Below, piece after piece: positions 32,191 through 44,449 of a stretch of DNA of 64,000 nucleotides. Below the pieces are notes generated by a model. That model saw only the letters and a list, made by a program, of their open reading frames with translations. It ran no database searches and was not told where the DNA came from. Position 1 is the first letter of the stretch, and each line of letters opens with the position of its first letter. A program made the translations under genes and the position numbers. Source of the stretch: Heterocephalus glaber (lineage: Eukaryota > Chordata > Mammalia > Rodentia > Bathyergidae); contig NW_004624742.1 of assembly GCF_000247695.1 (NCBI RefSeq), positions 6,579,049 through 6,643,048 on the forward strand, written 5' to 3'.

Positions 32191-32478
32191 AAAATCTTGG
32201 TCCTGGGATTTCAGGAGTAACCAAACAGACAGTTCTTCCCCTCAGGGAGTTCCAGTTGGGTATGAAGACAGTGTGAACCTGTGCCTGCGTTGAGCTGAAA
32301 CTGTTCTATATTCCCAGACCAAGAGGTTTATGAGAATCCTGCATTCTTGCTCCCCAGCTCCCCCTAAATTTTGGGTGAAGTATCTAGGGGAAAAAATCCA
32401 GTTTGATAAATTATTCTACCACAGATAACTGTGGGAAGGACAGCTCACTTAATGCCATGCATTTAAGAATCAATCTTA
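32191..32478. other. No recognisable gene
   Basis: Nothing identifiable. Confidence 0.5.
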
Positions 32479-32571
32479 GGGGCCAGGGATTTAGCTCAGT
32501 GGTTTTGCCACCTGCTGCGCAAGCGCAAGGACCCGAGTTCAATCCCTGATACCAAAAAAAAAAAAAAAAAA
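32479..32571 (+). mobile_element. ID-like SINE, 'GCTGCGCAAGCG' subtype
   Basis: Full length, 18-A tail. Target 'agaatcaatctta'/'agaattaatctta'. Confidence 0.95.
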
Positions 32572-33949
32572 GAATTAATCTTAGTTAGTACATGATAAAT
32601 GGTGTGATTATCTCTGTCAGCATAACACAGAGAAACTTACAGATTTTTTAGACCTAATGGGCCTGTATGAAAATGGCAAAGAAAAATCTAGAATTTTTTA
32701 GGTTCTCTTCACTCTCAGGCAAATGCCCACACCACAGGGATCCTTCAGATTGAATGTTGCCAAGGGCCGTGTGAATCAGCATGGAACTGCCACACTGGGA
32801 CTGCAGTTGCCCTGTGAGTGGGAAGGAGCCTGGAGCTTCTCTGGCCTCTGGCTGGGTTTATATGACTGGAGCTGGGTGGAGTTGTGTCTCATCTCCTCAA
32901 CCAGCCAACAGCCATAGGGCACACTCTGTCTGTCAGTGCTGGGAAACAGCCCTACAAGCAAAGTAGACAAAACTCTTCAGCCAAAAAGTAGTGGGAAGGA
33001 CTGGAGCAATTCTGAGGGGTCTGTTACAAAGCAAAGAGGCCTTGCCTGGGCGGCTGAACTCACCCAAAGTGGCCTGGGGCTAGGCCTCCTGTGTCTGCAC
33101 TGTGCTGCCCCAACTGCTCAGTCAGTCAGAAAGACAGCATTGTGGAAGGAAGAGAGGGTCCAGTCACAGCACCTGGGACACATCACTGCACTTCTGGAGC
33201 TCAGGCTTCGCAGCCATTAAAGGAAAGGCTTTGTGAAAAGAAAAAAATGATGTCTAAGGACACTCTAGTTCTGACAGCTGATTCAGGAGTCAAGAAACAC
33301 CGTCAGGTGGGCCTTCTTGCCTCTCTGAGGGTACTCAGAGGATTCTTGCTCTCCCTACCCTGCCCCAAGGTCACTTGGAGGCCACTTGCTTCCAGTCATG
33401 TGCTTCATTCCAGTATTCCTAGATATCAGCTGGAAATCTCCTTGGTCCTCAAAATCTAGGTGGTGTAGCCTCCATCACAACAGTCCCCAATTTCCATGAC
33501 TTGTAGACATTGAAAGCCCTCTTGTTTATTTCTTGAGGATTCAGGGGAGTGATGGGGTTATGCTCCTCTTCTTGGCTCTCAGGCTGCTGTACGCTCTTTA
33601 TTGCCCACATTTATCTTTGCCACTGCAAGTACCACACCCTATATTGCAGTCCCCCACCCCACCGCCTCCAGGGCAAGTGGCTATGTGTGTCTTCTTCCCT
33701 ACTCCAACACCAATCTGCTCATGAGAGCTGGTAGGCGTTCAACATCATTTGATGACTAAATAAAAGGAAGAAACAGGTGGTGTCAAAGGTGCCACTGAGA
33801 TTACTTTGAATGACAGGTCAAGGCAGCCCAGGAGAAAAATCTGTTAAAATCATAAATGATTGCTTCTTATCTAGGATCATCCCTACCCTGCCTGCTCTGG
33901 TACCTACCAGGACCCCAGTTCAACCACGAGCTACAGGGATGAACTGACC
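32572..33949. other. No recognisable gene
   Basis: 1.4 kb, more GC-rich than the surroundings at 32720-33220. Overlapping frames on both strands (32723-33459) show neither domains nor a consistent frame. Confidence 0.5.
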
Positions 33950-34312
33950 CCAGCTTTGTTCATAGAGGGCAAATGCACAGCTCCCTGACTCAGTCTATTT
34001 GCTTTAAGATCTTCTTCCACCTTTGCCTTTCTCTTCCAACTGGATCAAGGGATATGGTTGTAAAAAGCAATCCCCACTCAGGCTAATCCTTACTTATCCA
34101 GACCAGAGCTGACTTCATAGCTCTCTGGCTGGGCTCCCTTAGCCTTTGTACAGAACTTGCTTCCAGGATTGTTCTCTTTACAGCACATTTGTTTCTCTGC
34201 CACACCACTACATGAGAGTATTTTTTAAAATTCCTCCAATGACAGTGCCTAGCTCAGTGCTTGAAACATGGGAGGGCTTCGTAAATGATTGAAAAATGAT
34301 TACATAATGGGG
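33950..34312 (+). mobile_element. L2 3' end fragment
   Basis: 'gacagtgcctagctcagtgc' followed by 'ttcgtaaatgattgaaaaatga' is the closing signature of L2. The upstream part is weaker. Confidence 0.5.
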
Positions 34313-35206
34313 GGGGTGGATATGGCTGCAGTTATTCGGCGGGCCAATGAGCAAAAATAATTGAAATGTTTATAGCAAACTACAAGGGGTGGTGTCAAAT
34401 AACAGAGGAAGGATGTAACACTCAATCAGCATTATTAAACAGATTAGCCACTCAGCAAACATGTTGAGAGGGAACACTGGGTTTTCTACACCCCAACTCA
34501 GCGTTTCCTCACAGTGTCTTTATCAACTCTGCCACCTTCCTTTTGTTTGTGATTTGCAGCCTTTTGGGAATTACAACATTGATTCATTGCTGGATTTCAC
34601 AATTCATTGCTTTTTAAATGTCCAGGAATTTAAATTACATTTTGTTTTGCAAACTTCATGACATCCCTTCCCTTCCAGATAACTGGAAACTCCTGGAGAT
34701 GTTGTGAAAGTGAACCTAGGAACAGCCTCTTCACAGTGTGCTCAGCAGCCTCCACAGTTGAGGAAGCACACGTGATTCCCTGCTTTGCAGTCGTTTTCAC
34801 ATGTGCTGCTGCTCCTGTGCTTAGAATTCTCCATGTTTAGCTCACTTGGCACCTAGGGACAAGTGGTACCATGGTCAAATTCCTGAGGAGCTAACAGGCT
34901 GTGCAGGAATGATCCTCCAAAATAGTCTGGTGACTTAGGCAAGGATTTTTGACTTGAATTGCCGAACTTTTTGTTCTTAGCTTTGGGTAGTTCTATGCAG
35001 TCTGGTATAATAGCCATTGGTCACTTAGGGCCTGTAAATTTAAAATGTGCACTGAAACATGGTTAGTCTGGACAGTGAAGACTTTATACAAAAAGAAAAT
35101 GTAAAATATACATTGAAATTTGCATTTTAAAATATTTCAACTTATTGGTTAAACTATTAACATTAATTAACATACTATTAACATTCATTTATCCTGCTGT
35201 TTGTTC
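34313..35206. other. No recognisable gene
   Basis: No assignable repeat or frame. Confidence 0.5.
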
Positions 35207-35316
35207 AGATTTTGGAGACAGGGTCTCACTAGGTAGCTCAGGCTGGCTTTGAACACATTTTCTTCCTGCCTCCGCCTCACAGTGTGTTGGGATTACAAGC
35301 CTGTGCCACCATTTAA
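35207..35316 (-). mobile_element. B1 SINE, truncated
   Basis: 'ggagacagggtctcactagg' to 'gttgggattacaagcctgtgcc' in reverse orientation; no internal duplication. Confidence 0.85.
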
Positions 35317-35489
35317 AAAAAAAAACCAACTTTTTTAAGGCGGCTACTAGAAAATTTTATATTACATATATGGCTTGCATTATATTTCTGTAAAACAGTC
35401 CTTGTACAAACCATGGCCATTTCACACTTAGTAGACTACTGAAGCAAAAAAAAAAAAAAAAAAAATCATGAAGACTGTGTTACTAACAA

Positions 35490-36045
35490 TAAAAGTGAAG
35501 GGAGAATTTATTCTGGGGAAAAGGTTTATTTCAAATTTTCTTCCTGTTTGCTGCTAAGCAAGGCAGACACCTTTGGGGCCAAACTCCTGTACTTTCAGGG
35601 TAGAAATCTGCTGCCCCTTGGAAGGCTGTTAACTTGCCTTCAAATTTTTTCTTTCTTTTTGTTTCAACCAAGACTTCGGAGAAATCAACAAAGAACTTTT
35701 CTACCATCTTCTATTTTGAACATGAACTGAGCATGCTCGGAAATGTGTCTGCCATCTTTCCTTTTTGAACACTGTGATTTATGATCTTAAACAGGGCATG
35801 CTCCACAATGTCCCTGCCCCACAATGTCCCTGCCCCTACATGTGCTTCCCTATGTGAATATGTATAGGTTCTCTAATAAAAATCCCCATGCTTTCTTTAT
35901 TCCAGCATAGCATTGCTTTGCAAATGATTCCAGTGTTCTCCTTACTTGCTGCAAGTTATAAAGCTCTCTCCATTCTTTTATCAACTGATTGTACTTATTG
36001 GCTTTGCACTCACCAAAAGGAGAGCCCATTGTGTTCAGTCACATT
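35490..36045 (+). mobile_element. Possible LTR
   Basis: AATAAA at 35875-35880 is followed about 20 bases on by a T-rich U5-like stretch, and the whole is free of frames. An 18-bp unit 'ccacaatgtccctgcccc' is tandemly repeated at about 35800-35836. Ends and target duplication are not clear. Confidence 0.35.
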
Positions 36046-36566
36046 CCCGACTTAGGCTCATGGCTGAGGCATCTATGTAACAAAGACAGAGAAGAGCGTA
36101 CAAGTTTATTTAATATAAGGTCCATATGACACAGGTGTCTTCAGAAATGAAAACCTAAAGAAACAGAGAAACCTGTGTATTTTTGTGATAGGTTTGAGGA
36201 AAATATGAATAGTTGTCAAGAAGTGTGATTGGACAAAGAGAATATAATGGTAGTAAAGTGTGTGGGGAGGGGGTTAGCAAAGCCTGTTTGTTCAGATTCT
36301 TGTCTGGGTCCCTGTGTGATGTTCCTTTCCTCCCTGGTATAGGGTGGTTACCTCTGGATGGCCTTATGGCTTACCTCAGAAGAAGGTGAAATTCTTCTGT
36401 GTCCTGCTTCAGCGAAAAAGGGCAAGGGGAAAATGAGGGTGATCTTATTTCCATTGTACTTATTCTAAAGAGTAAATGAGCTGATGGATATAATGTGCTG
36501 AGTGCAGTTCCTCTCACATGGGAAGTACTGGATATAAAGTAGCAAGAATAACTATTTACTGTCTTC
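36046..36566. other. No recognisable gene
   Basis: Unassigned. Confidence 0.5.
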
Positions 36567-36650
36567 TTTTTTTTTTGGTACCAGGGATCTAACTCCGGAC
36601 TTCGTGCTTGCAAGGCAGGTGCCCACACCACTGAGTTAAATCCCCGGTCC
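36567..36650 (-). mobile_element. ID-like SINE
   Basis: Target 'tatttactgtcttctt' perfectly duplicated. Confidence 0.95.
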
Positions 36651-36689
36651 TATTTACTGTCTTCTTCAGGGTCAAGAGAGAAAGTTGGC

Positions 36690-36895
36690 ACAAAGGAAGA
36701 ATATGGGCTTTGGTCTCAGACATAGAAATATGTTGGTTCCAACCATGCCTTTGTGGTTTTAGACCAGTAATTTAATATCTCAGCTTTGGTTTACATATTT
36801 ATAAGGTAAGACTACACCTTGTAGGATTGTTATGAAAATTTTAAATGTGACATAATGAATACAGAGCTCAGCACATGATGGTTGCTATTAAGAAC
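36690..36895 (-). mobile_element. MIR
   Basis: Reverse-strand order: 'tgggctttggtctcagacat', 'gaccagtaatttaatatctcag' and 'cttgtaggattgttatgaaaatt'. Confidence 0.8.
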
Positions 36896-36903
36896 CTTCT
36901 GCA

Positions 36904-36990
36904 GGGCTGGGGATTTAGCTCAGTGGCACCATGCCTGCCTCATAAGCGCAAGGTCCTGAGTTCGATCCCCAGTACTGGGGGGGAAAAAAA
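36904..36990 (+). mobile_element. ID-like SINE, 'GGCACCATGCC' subtype
   Basis: GGGCTGGGGATTTAGCTCAG start. Target 'agaaccttctg' duplicated. Confidence 0.94.
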
Positions 36991-38690
36991 AGAACCTTCT
37001 GTATTCAGCTCGCCTCTCTCTCCAATCTAAGTTTGAGAGAACCATCAGATGTACTATGTTCCAGTGTTCAGTACACACCACACTCCCAGCTTTCATGCCT
37101 GGACTCCTGCTACCTCACCTCTGGAACAGACCTTGCAATGTTCAAATCTTCCCTTAGATTCAAGACACATCTTAAACCTACTTCCCCAAATCCCTTCCTC
37201 TCCCCAGACAGAGAAAGTGGCTCTCTCCATTGCTCATGACCTTCATATTCAATCCATTCCAACAAGTCAGGCTGCATTACCTTCGGATAAATTTAGTACT
37301 CTACATCAGTATTTCTTAGAAAATGGCAACACAGAGAAAAAATAGTGATAATACAGTTTAAGGAGTGTCATACATCAGTTTATATGTCCTTTCTCCTTTT
37401 AAAAAATTGGTGCAAAACTGTTTATTATATATGTGTGGTCTTAATACATAATTGTTGCTATTTTCAATGTACTCAGAAAAATAAAAATCAGGCTGCCCTA
37501 TATTGATCATCAAAGTATTTTGGTTTTGTTTCTTTTGCTATTTTATTCATATACTAGCAAACAAAGAGTCTAGAAACCACTCCTTTACAGTGTACAATAA
37601 GAGAGAAGAGAAATAAAGGAGATGAAGAAAGGAGAAATGTGTGCAGGCCTGGTCAGAAGCCAAAGCCTCGATATGGTGAGCTGCTAACTAAGAGGGGCCC
37701 CAGAGATTCTGTGTGGGTGCTCACCAGGCACAGGCAGGAAATAGGCCATGGTTAAGAGTACATTCATTTGCTAAACTCAATGACTCTAACTCCAAGTTGA
37801 AACAGGTAAGACTGGCTCCACCAGTTCTAAAACAATGATTTCCAAACTTCAATGTGAATGAGAAACATTACATTGGAAGGGTAGTTAAATACTAGAGTCT
37901 GGGGCCACTCCAGAGACCATTCAATAGATCTAGAGCATCTGCATTTTAAACAAGCCACCTGGGAGCTGATGCTGCAGGTGGTCCTCAAGCGGGCTAAACA
38001 TCATCAGAAACAGTGATGAATAACAAACACTGACCATTCTGCTCTCTCTTGTATATCCAAACATGTATCCACCCCTCCCCTGGCTTTGACCTGACATTGC
38101 ATCTGCTGTCACAGATGTGCAATCCTCAGATGTCCCTAATACTATGTTTTCCTGGAGCCTTAGTAATGAAAAGGCTGCAACAATTCTAGATAGCTAATTT
38201 CTTTTGAATCAAAGTGAGGTCTTACGTCAGTTCTTGGCAACTTATTTAAAAGTCACAAGTATCATATCTGTGAATGCAGAAATAAAACATCCCCCATTGC
38301 TTCTGCCTCCCCATTGCTGCATCCCATCCTCCTCCAGAGAGAGGCAAGTGTTTTTCCTCTGCATCACTGATTCTGTGCCAGAAGCAGTAAGTAGCATTCT
38401 GTTTCTTGGAGCAGATGTGTGCATGTTTGTTCCTGATCAACTCTCCGAGTCCAGTACCCAGGTGTCCAGATGCCACAGAAGAGAAAATGTGGGTAAAACA
38501 CTGAATCTGACCAATTTAGAACACACAGAGAAGCTAATGTAGAAAATAGCTCTTTTGTTTTATCAAAATCACTTAACTGCACTCACTTCACCTTCAGTTT
38601 AAGCTCATGACATCCATCCATTTTTTGTTTTAATCACCTCTTAGTATTGCTGTCAGATTTTAATCATCTCTTTAAAAAAAATCCTGACCA
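36991..38690. other. No recognisable gene
   Basis: 1.7 kb. 37130-37220 faintly resembles an L2 3' end. The frames at 37049-37345 and 38204-38542 have no domain. Confidence 0.5.
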
Positions 38691-38773
38691 GCTGGGGATT
38701 TAGTTCAGTGGTTCCTCCACCTACCTTGCAAGCACAGGGTCCCGAGTTCGATCCCCAGGACAAAAAAAAAAGG
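38691..38773 (+). mobile_element. ID-like SINE
   Basis: GCTGGGGATTTAGTTCAG start. 17-bp target 'aaaaaaaatcctgacca' duplicated. Confidence 0.95.
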
Positions 38774-39806
38774 AAAAAAAATCCTGACCACCCTTCACAA
38801 GAATAACCCAAAAGATGGGGTAAACAACCTTCTCTGGTGCTGCCTCTGGCAGTTTGTATCCTGGTGTTGATCCAGAATCATAAAGACTTTGGAAAAGACT
38901 TCACTGTTAGGGAAAGCTCTCAAAAAGATTGATTTACAAGATGCCAGCTAGTGGCCAACCACACTCCTCAAAGACCTGAGTTTGTGGAGGAATGAGTTTT
39001 AGGAGCATAGGAACAAAGCCCAGATTTGATAAGCTTAGGAAAGATAGCTGAAGTGAGAAATTTCTTTGCTTTACATACAAAATAATTGTACAAAAGGTGT
39101 GTGAGTGAAGAGTGGGGGGGAAGGGTATGCGTTCCTCTGTTAAAAGAACAAGAAAACGACCATATTATGCTTTTTAAATTTTTTTTTTTTTTTTTTGCTG
39201 TGAGGTAGATGGGCTGTTGGTTGACACTAAATAAATCCTTGAATAAATGAATCTCTCTAGCACGGGGGAAGAATGGTGATGAAGGGAGTTGGGGGAGGGT
39301 GGAAAGTCCCTGTGTGTATGGAACAGGATAACTTTTTAAAGGAAAGGGCAATTAAAAGCAATAACCTCGGGACATTTAATAATGGTGGCATTTTATTCTT
39401 GCTTCATGTGGATTACTGGGGATTATCTGGTAAAAGCAAGAGCCCAGTCTAATGTTACTGTTTGATTCACCCTTCCTTTTCTCTCATTTAAAATTGGTTT
39501 CTTCTATGATTTCCATTTGGTTATTGACTGACAAACTTGGAAAACAAATAAAATTTCCTTGATAAGTGGAAGGCTCTACACACTTCACTGAGGAACAGGA
39601 ATGAATTTTGCTGTCGAATTCAACCTTTCTAAAACCAAAAAGTCCAATTAGAAACAATGAACAATAGATACGGGAAACCTTTTGCAGCTGACTATAATGG
39701 CTTAGAGCATGAAGCTACCGAAGTTCCGTAGATTCAGCTGGCAAAAGACTGCGAGCTGTAACCCAGATATCTACAGCACAATGCCAGCTTTTTGTCTCAC
39801 CGTAAA
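38774..39806. other. No recognisable gene
   Basis: About 1 kb without features apart from a T run at 39180-39196. Confidence 0.55.
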
Positions 39807-39818
39807 CTCTGCAGTCTT

Positions 39819-39857
39819 CACACTTGATCTTGGCCAAAAGGCCGAGAAGCCATTAAT
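39819..39857 (-). pseudogene. RNU2: U2 snRNA 3'-truncated retrocopy
   Basis: The minus strand at 39853-39819 matches the first ~34 nucleotides of U2 snRNA (GCTTCTCGGCCTTTTGGC..AAGATCAAGTG) with about three differences, then stops. Perfect 12-bp direct repeats CTCTGCAGTCTT (39807-39818 and 39858-39869) flank it, so it was inserted as an RNA-derived copy lacking the 3' 80 percent. It lacks the branch-recognition region and Sm site, so it is a pseudogene. Confidence 0.85.
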
Positions 39858-40139
39858 CTCTGCAGTCTTGAGGTTACACATGCCTGTGGACCAGGCAAAT
39901 GCTTAAGCTTTGTCTCTCAAACACTACAAATCACCTGTATCTCAAAAACCAAAGTTTTTCCTTGGGCTTTGTGGAGCCAGAAAAAAAAGAAATTCCAAAT
40001 TGAAGTATAGCATGGAGAAGATTTAGTCACAAAATTTTCAGTTTGGGGATTCTAGACAAAGGAGGTATTCTAGCCAGATGGGGTAACTGAGAAGGTCATA
40101 AAAGATCATAGTAGAAACAGGAATTATGGAAAAAGCCAT

Positions 40140-40186
40140 GAGTTTTGGAGCCAATTTCTAACTATAGATTCTAGGCCTGGTTGTGT
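40140..40186 (-). mobile_element. MIR piece (left of an LTR)
   Basis: 'gagttttggagccaatttct' and 'ttctaggcctggttg' fit the reverse-strand MIR start. It continues at 40830. Confidence 0.5.
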
Positions 40187-40829
40187 TGATATAGGGGAAC
40201 TAATATAACTCCCAACCTGCTAGATGTCAGATATACCAAGTTCGTGTTCCCCAAAATAGAAGAATGAATAATTTTAAGGAACATCAGAGGTTAAGAGTAG
40301 AAAAAACTTATTGAAAGAGAGAGCTCCTGAGAGACAGGAGGGGATCCAAAAGTGGGTTGCCAATGACCTCACTTCTCAAAGAAAGTTTTATAGAGCAAAA
40401 TCAAGAGGTGAGTACAACATAGATCAAAACTATGATCAGTTGGTAAGATTACAAGTATAGCCACTTAGGTAATATTGATCCCATGGGGAAGGAGGTCACA
40501 CAGCAAGTATACACGGAAAAAACAAGGACCTTTTTTAGGAAGAGATGGATCAGGAGGTCCTGGTCACACACCTGGGTGACTGATTTCTAGCTAGATTTTA
40601 TTGGACTAGGTAATACCAATTATAGTATAATCTTCAATTTATTGCTTATCCCTGTGGAGTCATGTAGGCCCGGTCATTTGTTGTGAGGCTTGGCATTCAA
40701 CAGATGCACCTCCAGCCACAGTTGTAATGTGTTCTCTTCCTCTGCATTGACTCCCTTGAGGGCCAAGCCCTGTCTGACTACCTATAATATTTCTACTTAA
40801 CTTAACTATCTATAATTCTATCATTTACA
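40187..40829 (-). mobile_element. LTR, antisense, family unknown
   Basis: On the minus strand: a TATA-like TATAAAAC (complement near 40387), about 75 bases further CAATAAG (near 40307), then U5-like sequence ending near ATATCAACA. It separates two halves of a MIR, which supports an insertion of this size. No internal retroviral region. Confidence 0.5.
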
Positions 40830-40955
40830 TCTTGACCTGGGACAATGTTTTTAGGAGCTCTAAATCTCGGTGTCTTATTTATATAACAGGAATAACAATA
40901 TCTCTATCACAGGGCTGTTGGAAGCTTTATAATGTAATACATGGAAATCATTCCA
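40830..40955 (-). mobile_element. MIR, continued
   Basis: 'ttgacctgggacaatg', 'ctctaaatctcggtgtctta' and 'tcacagggctgttggaagct' in reverse-strand MIR order. Confidence 0.7.
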
Positions 40956-41944
40956 TCAATATTGAAATGCCATATATGATATATAGTAAATATTACAGTA
41001 CCTTATATATAAATATTACTTTTATTTTCCTACTCCCTCTGCCCTTTTCCCACCCACTCTCAAACTTCTTGGTCCAACCTAGATTTCTCAGTGCTGTGCC
41101 TACATGACTCAGGAATTTATTTCTGAATACCTTAGGGAGATAATTTGATAAAACCTGGTAACATAAAGGCATTTCTTCAACAAACATATCAACAGCATCT
41201 CCAAGCTTGAGGGCAGGTATTCCAGATGGTGACCATAATTTGTACTTGATTTGAAGTGTTTCACCATCAGAGAAACTGTCTCACCCTCTTGGTCCAGGTC
41301 CAGCCAGAAACAAGAGGAAAGTAGGTTCCCAGAGAAAATATACTCTGAGGGCAGAGAACCAGTCAAGAGATCAACAGATGAGGGACTACAGATAGTGGAA
41401 GAGTAAGGAATGTGCCAAAGCCGCAGAGGAGGAGGAGGAGGAGAATTGGAGAAGGAAGAAAACTAGGCCAAAGATGAGCCAAATGGAAGGACTATTGACT
41501 TTAAAGTCCACAAGAAAGTCAGAGGAAGAAAAGGATTGTAAGAACATCTCCATGGAATTTCTGTAGCAGAGGTTTGGGAACAGAAATCCTGTTAGAAGGG
41601 TACTTCAATGCTATGTTACACCAAGTATAAGTACACCTAGTACAATCAGTCAGACCTAACAAAGATGGTGGTAGAAGGAATGATGGAGTTTAAGAGGTTA
41701 GAGTGGCCCAGAGGCTGTAGCTCCTGCTCCCAAAGCTGTCCCTGGAAAGGAGGTGCCAAGTCAAGTGACTGCTGAGGTGGAGGCTTAGGAAAATGAGCTG
41801 ATCCAGGAGGGGTAGGAGCAAGGATAAGGCCTTGAGCACAGGGAGAATTCTGACCTAAGGATTGGTATTGTATAAAGCTTCCCAAAGGATTCAAAAATGC
41901 CTCTCAATTTAGGAGCTCTCTATAAGAGATCTTTTTTTGTTCTT
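40956..41944. other. No recognisable gene
   Basis: About 1 kb. A (GGA)n run at 41427-41445 is the only structure seen. Confidence 0.5.
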
Positions 41945-42040
41945 TTGTTTTTTGGGAGGGGGGCATTGGTACTGGGGAACGAACTCAAGACCTCACGGTT
42001 GCCAGGCAGGCACTGTGCCACTGAGCTAAATCCCCAGCCT
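41945..42040 (-). mobile_element. ID-like SINE
   Basis: 'ggtactggggaacgaactca' to 'gctaaatccccagcct', with a G-rich interruption in the T tail. Confidence 0.9.
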
Positions 42041-42320
42041 GTGATACCATGTTTTGTATGACAGCCAGCACAACCATCTGCCAGCATTATCATAGGGGAT
42101 AATTTGATGACACCAGCTAACAGAATAGAGGTTAGATTCCTGCCTGCATTCTTTCTCTTATTGTTATGTTAAGTCCAGGTTAATGCTCATGTTTTCTTTT
42201 CCACAGAAACATTTACACATCATTATAGGGTCTTAAAAACCTATAAAAAATGTTTTATACCTGAAAAAAATTGATTATTGTTGGTCACAAAACAATACCC
42301 CAACTTTGGCATACAGAGTA
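42041..42320. other. No recognisable gene
   Basis: Unassigned AT-rich sequence. Confidence 0.5.
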
Positions 42321-42733
42321 CAGATGCTTTGTGACTTAGGATGGAATTACACTCTAATAAACCCACCATAAATTGAAAATATCATGTCAAAAATTCATTT
42401 AGTATACCTAATCTACTGAACATCATAGGTTAACCTAGTCTATCTTAAACATATTCACTTACATTACCCTACATTTGGGCACCACAAGAAAGTATCATAC
42501 CATACATTTGGCCTGGGAATAGACTAAAATTCAAAATTTGAAGTATGGTTTCTATTGAATGTATATTGCTCTCTCATCATTGTAAAAAAATAATCATAGG
42601 GCCAGCGATTTAGCTCAGTGGTTTCGCCGCATGTTGTGCAAGCACAAGGACCCGAGTTCAATCCCCGATACCAAAAAACAAAACAAAACAAAAATAATCA
42701 TAACTCAAACCATCATAAGTTGGGGACTATCAG
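42321..42733. mobile_element. Tigger-like (mariner/pogo) nonautonomous DNA transposon
   Basis: Terminal inverted repeats 'cagatgctttgtgacttagg' and the complement of 'cataagttggggactatcag', flanked by TA on both sides (42319-42320 and 42734-42735), the hallmark of Tc1/mariner-class targets. The interior ('gaacatcataggttaaccta', 'ttcaaaatttgaagtatggt') resembles mammalian Tigger-derived MERs. A SINE sits inside. Confidence 0.75.
42599..42691 (+). mobile_element. ID-like SINE in the DNA transposon
   Basis: GGGCCAGCGATTTAGCTCAG start, AAAAC-repeat tail. Target 'aaaataatcata' duplicated. Confidence 0.94.
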
Positions 42734-42735
42734 TA

Positions 42736-43235
42736 CTTTAAAAGACATTGGCAGAGCCTCAAAAGCAACATCTCTTTCTGATCTCCTGTACTTCTCTCTC
42801 CTGCTCTCCTTTCTTCTCTCAGGCAGGACATAGAAACTAGAAATCCTCCTCCTCAATGTGGATCACAGAAACTAGAACTCCTCTCCCTGAAAGCCATTCG
42901 TAAAACCTAAAATTCTGGCCTTCTCCTGCCTTTCTGTGTAAGAGCTGGCCATAAAGAAATTCCCTGACCTATTGTGTCTGACAGTAGATCATAAGGTTCT
43001 CATTCTACAAGGGACCTTCCCCATTCCTAGGAAGAAGGAAAGCTACACAGAGAGGCCCTGAACAATTTGAACAGACAGGCCTTGCTGGATTTCTCCTTAG
43101 GTCATACCCTTTTTGTCCAATCACATTTCTGCACAGCTGTCCATGGTTCATCAAAGCTAAGCATAATAATGAAAAGTGTTCCTTTTGGATCTTCATTTCT
43201 GAAGTCTCTTGTGTCGCATAAAACTTTGATTAACA
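42736..43235. other. No recognisable gene
   Basis: Unassigned; no supported frame. Confidence 0.5.
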
Positions 43236-43325
43236 GGCTGGGGATTTAGTTCAGTGGCACTGCACCTGCCTCACAAGCACAAGGTCCTGAGTTCTATCCC
43301 TGGTACAAAAAAACCCCACAAAACA
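43236..43325 (+). mobile_element. ID-like SINE, 'GGCACTGCACC' subtype
   Basis: GGCTGGGGATTTAGTTCAG start. 'aaactttgatta'/'aacctttgatta' target. Confidence 0.92.
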
Positions 43326-43509
43326 ATAAACCTTTGATTAAATAAACTTGTTATGATTTTCTCTTAATTAGCTTGTCTTTTATTAAAGCAGTGTCATCCT
43401 TGGGCCTTACAAAGGGGAGGAGAGGTTTTTACACCTTTCCATACCTACTCTTTACAACAGGAAAAGAAAGTTTGCAAAATCAAAGTTAATAAATATTAGT
43501 GTAGTAGTG

Positions 43510-43577
43510 TGCTGCTCAATGGTAGAGAGTTTACCTGGAATGCATGAGGCCTTGAGTTCAATCCCCAGCACTACCAC
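43510..43577 (+). mobile_element. Older ID-type SINE
   Basis: 'ctcaatggtagagagtttac' and 'gagttcaatccccagcacta' preserved. Confidence 0.75.
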
Positions 43578-43647
43578 ATTTAAACTAAAAATGTTTAAAT
43601 GCCTGTAAATTTTAACTTTATATTAACTATTTAAAATTAAATCATAG

Positions 43648-43731
43648 GTCGGGGGATTTAACTCAGTGGTTCTGCCGCCTGCCTCACAAAGCTAAGGACC
43701 CAAGTTCGATCCCTGGTACCAAAAAAAAAAA
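43648..43731 (+). mobile_element. ID-like SINE
   Basis: GGTCGGGGGATTTAACTCAG start. Target 'aaaattaaatca' duplicated. Confidence 0.93.
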
Positions 43732-43847
43732 TTAAATCAGCTCATATTTTTTTATGTGTAAATTATAGTCAAAATGGTATATGCTTTGTGGTGAGGACTT
43801 TAAAGCCTTGGTAGGGACTTTCATAACCCTAACAGCCCTCAGCCAGA

Positions 43848-43985
43848 CATGACGGTGCATGCCTGTAATCCTAGGACTCAGGAGATTGAGGCAGTAGGAT
43901 CACTGTGAGTTTGAAGTCAGCCTGGGGTACATAGTGAGTTCAAGGCCAGTCTGAACTACATAGTGAGACCCTGTCTTGAAATACC
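43848..43985 (+). mobile_element. B1 SINE with internal duplication
   Basis: 'gccagacatgacggtgcatg' to 'gagaccctgtcttgaaat'; 'tacatagtgag' occurs twice. Confidence 0.9.
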
Positions 43986-44449
43986 CACTAAATAGAAGCT
44001 AGAGAGCAGGATGATACTAAGAGTCAGGTAGAATAGGTCAAATACTTCAGCTCTTTTCCTCAGTTTCTTCATCTATATACTGGAGAGACTAATAGTACTT
44101 TCTCATAGTTTTTGAATCCTCACTTGATATTGATGGGAATAGATATGATATTACATGTAAAGTAACTAACAAGGGCCCCAGTCTGTAGTATGCTAGGACG
44201 CTGTTATTAAGCTTAATAACAAAGATGATGATAAATGACAATGGTAATGAAAACATATTTTTCACATAATATATTGAAGAGTTCTCAGTATACTAAACAC
44301 ATGTGAATTTGAGTATTCTTCTCTTTAAAATACAGTGAATGGCATATCAGTCCAATGCCAAACTGTGACTCTCCATAAATAGACTTCTGCCTCTATGTTC
44401 TGGTTTGGCTTATAAAGATGTGGCATGGTGCTTTCCAATCACAAAGTGT

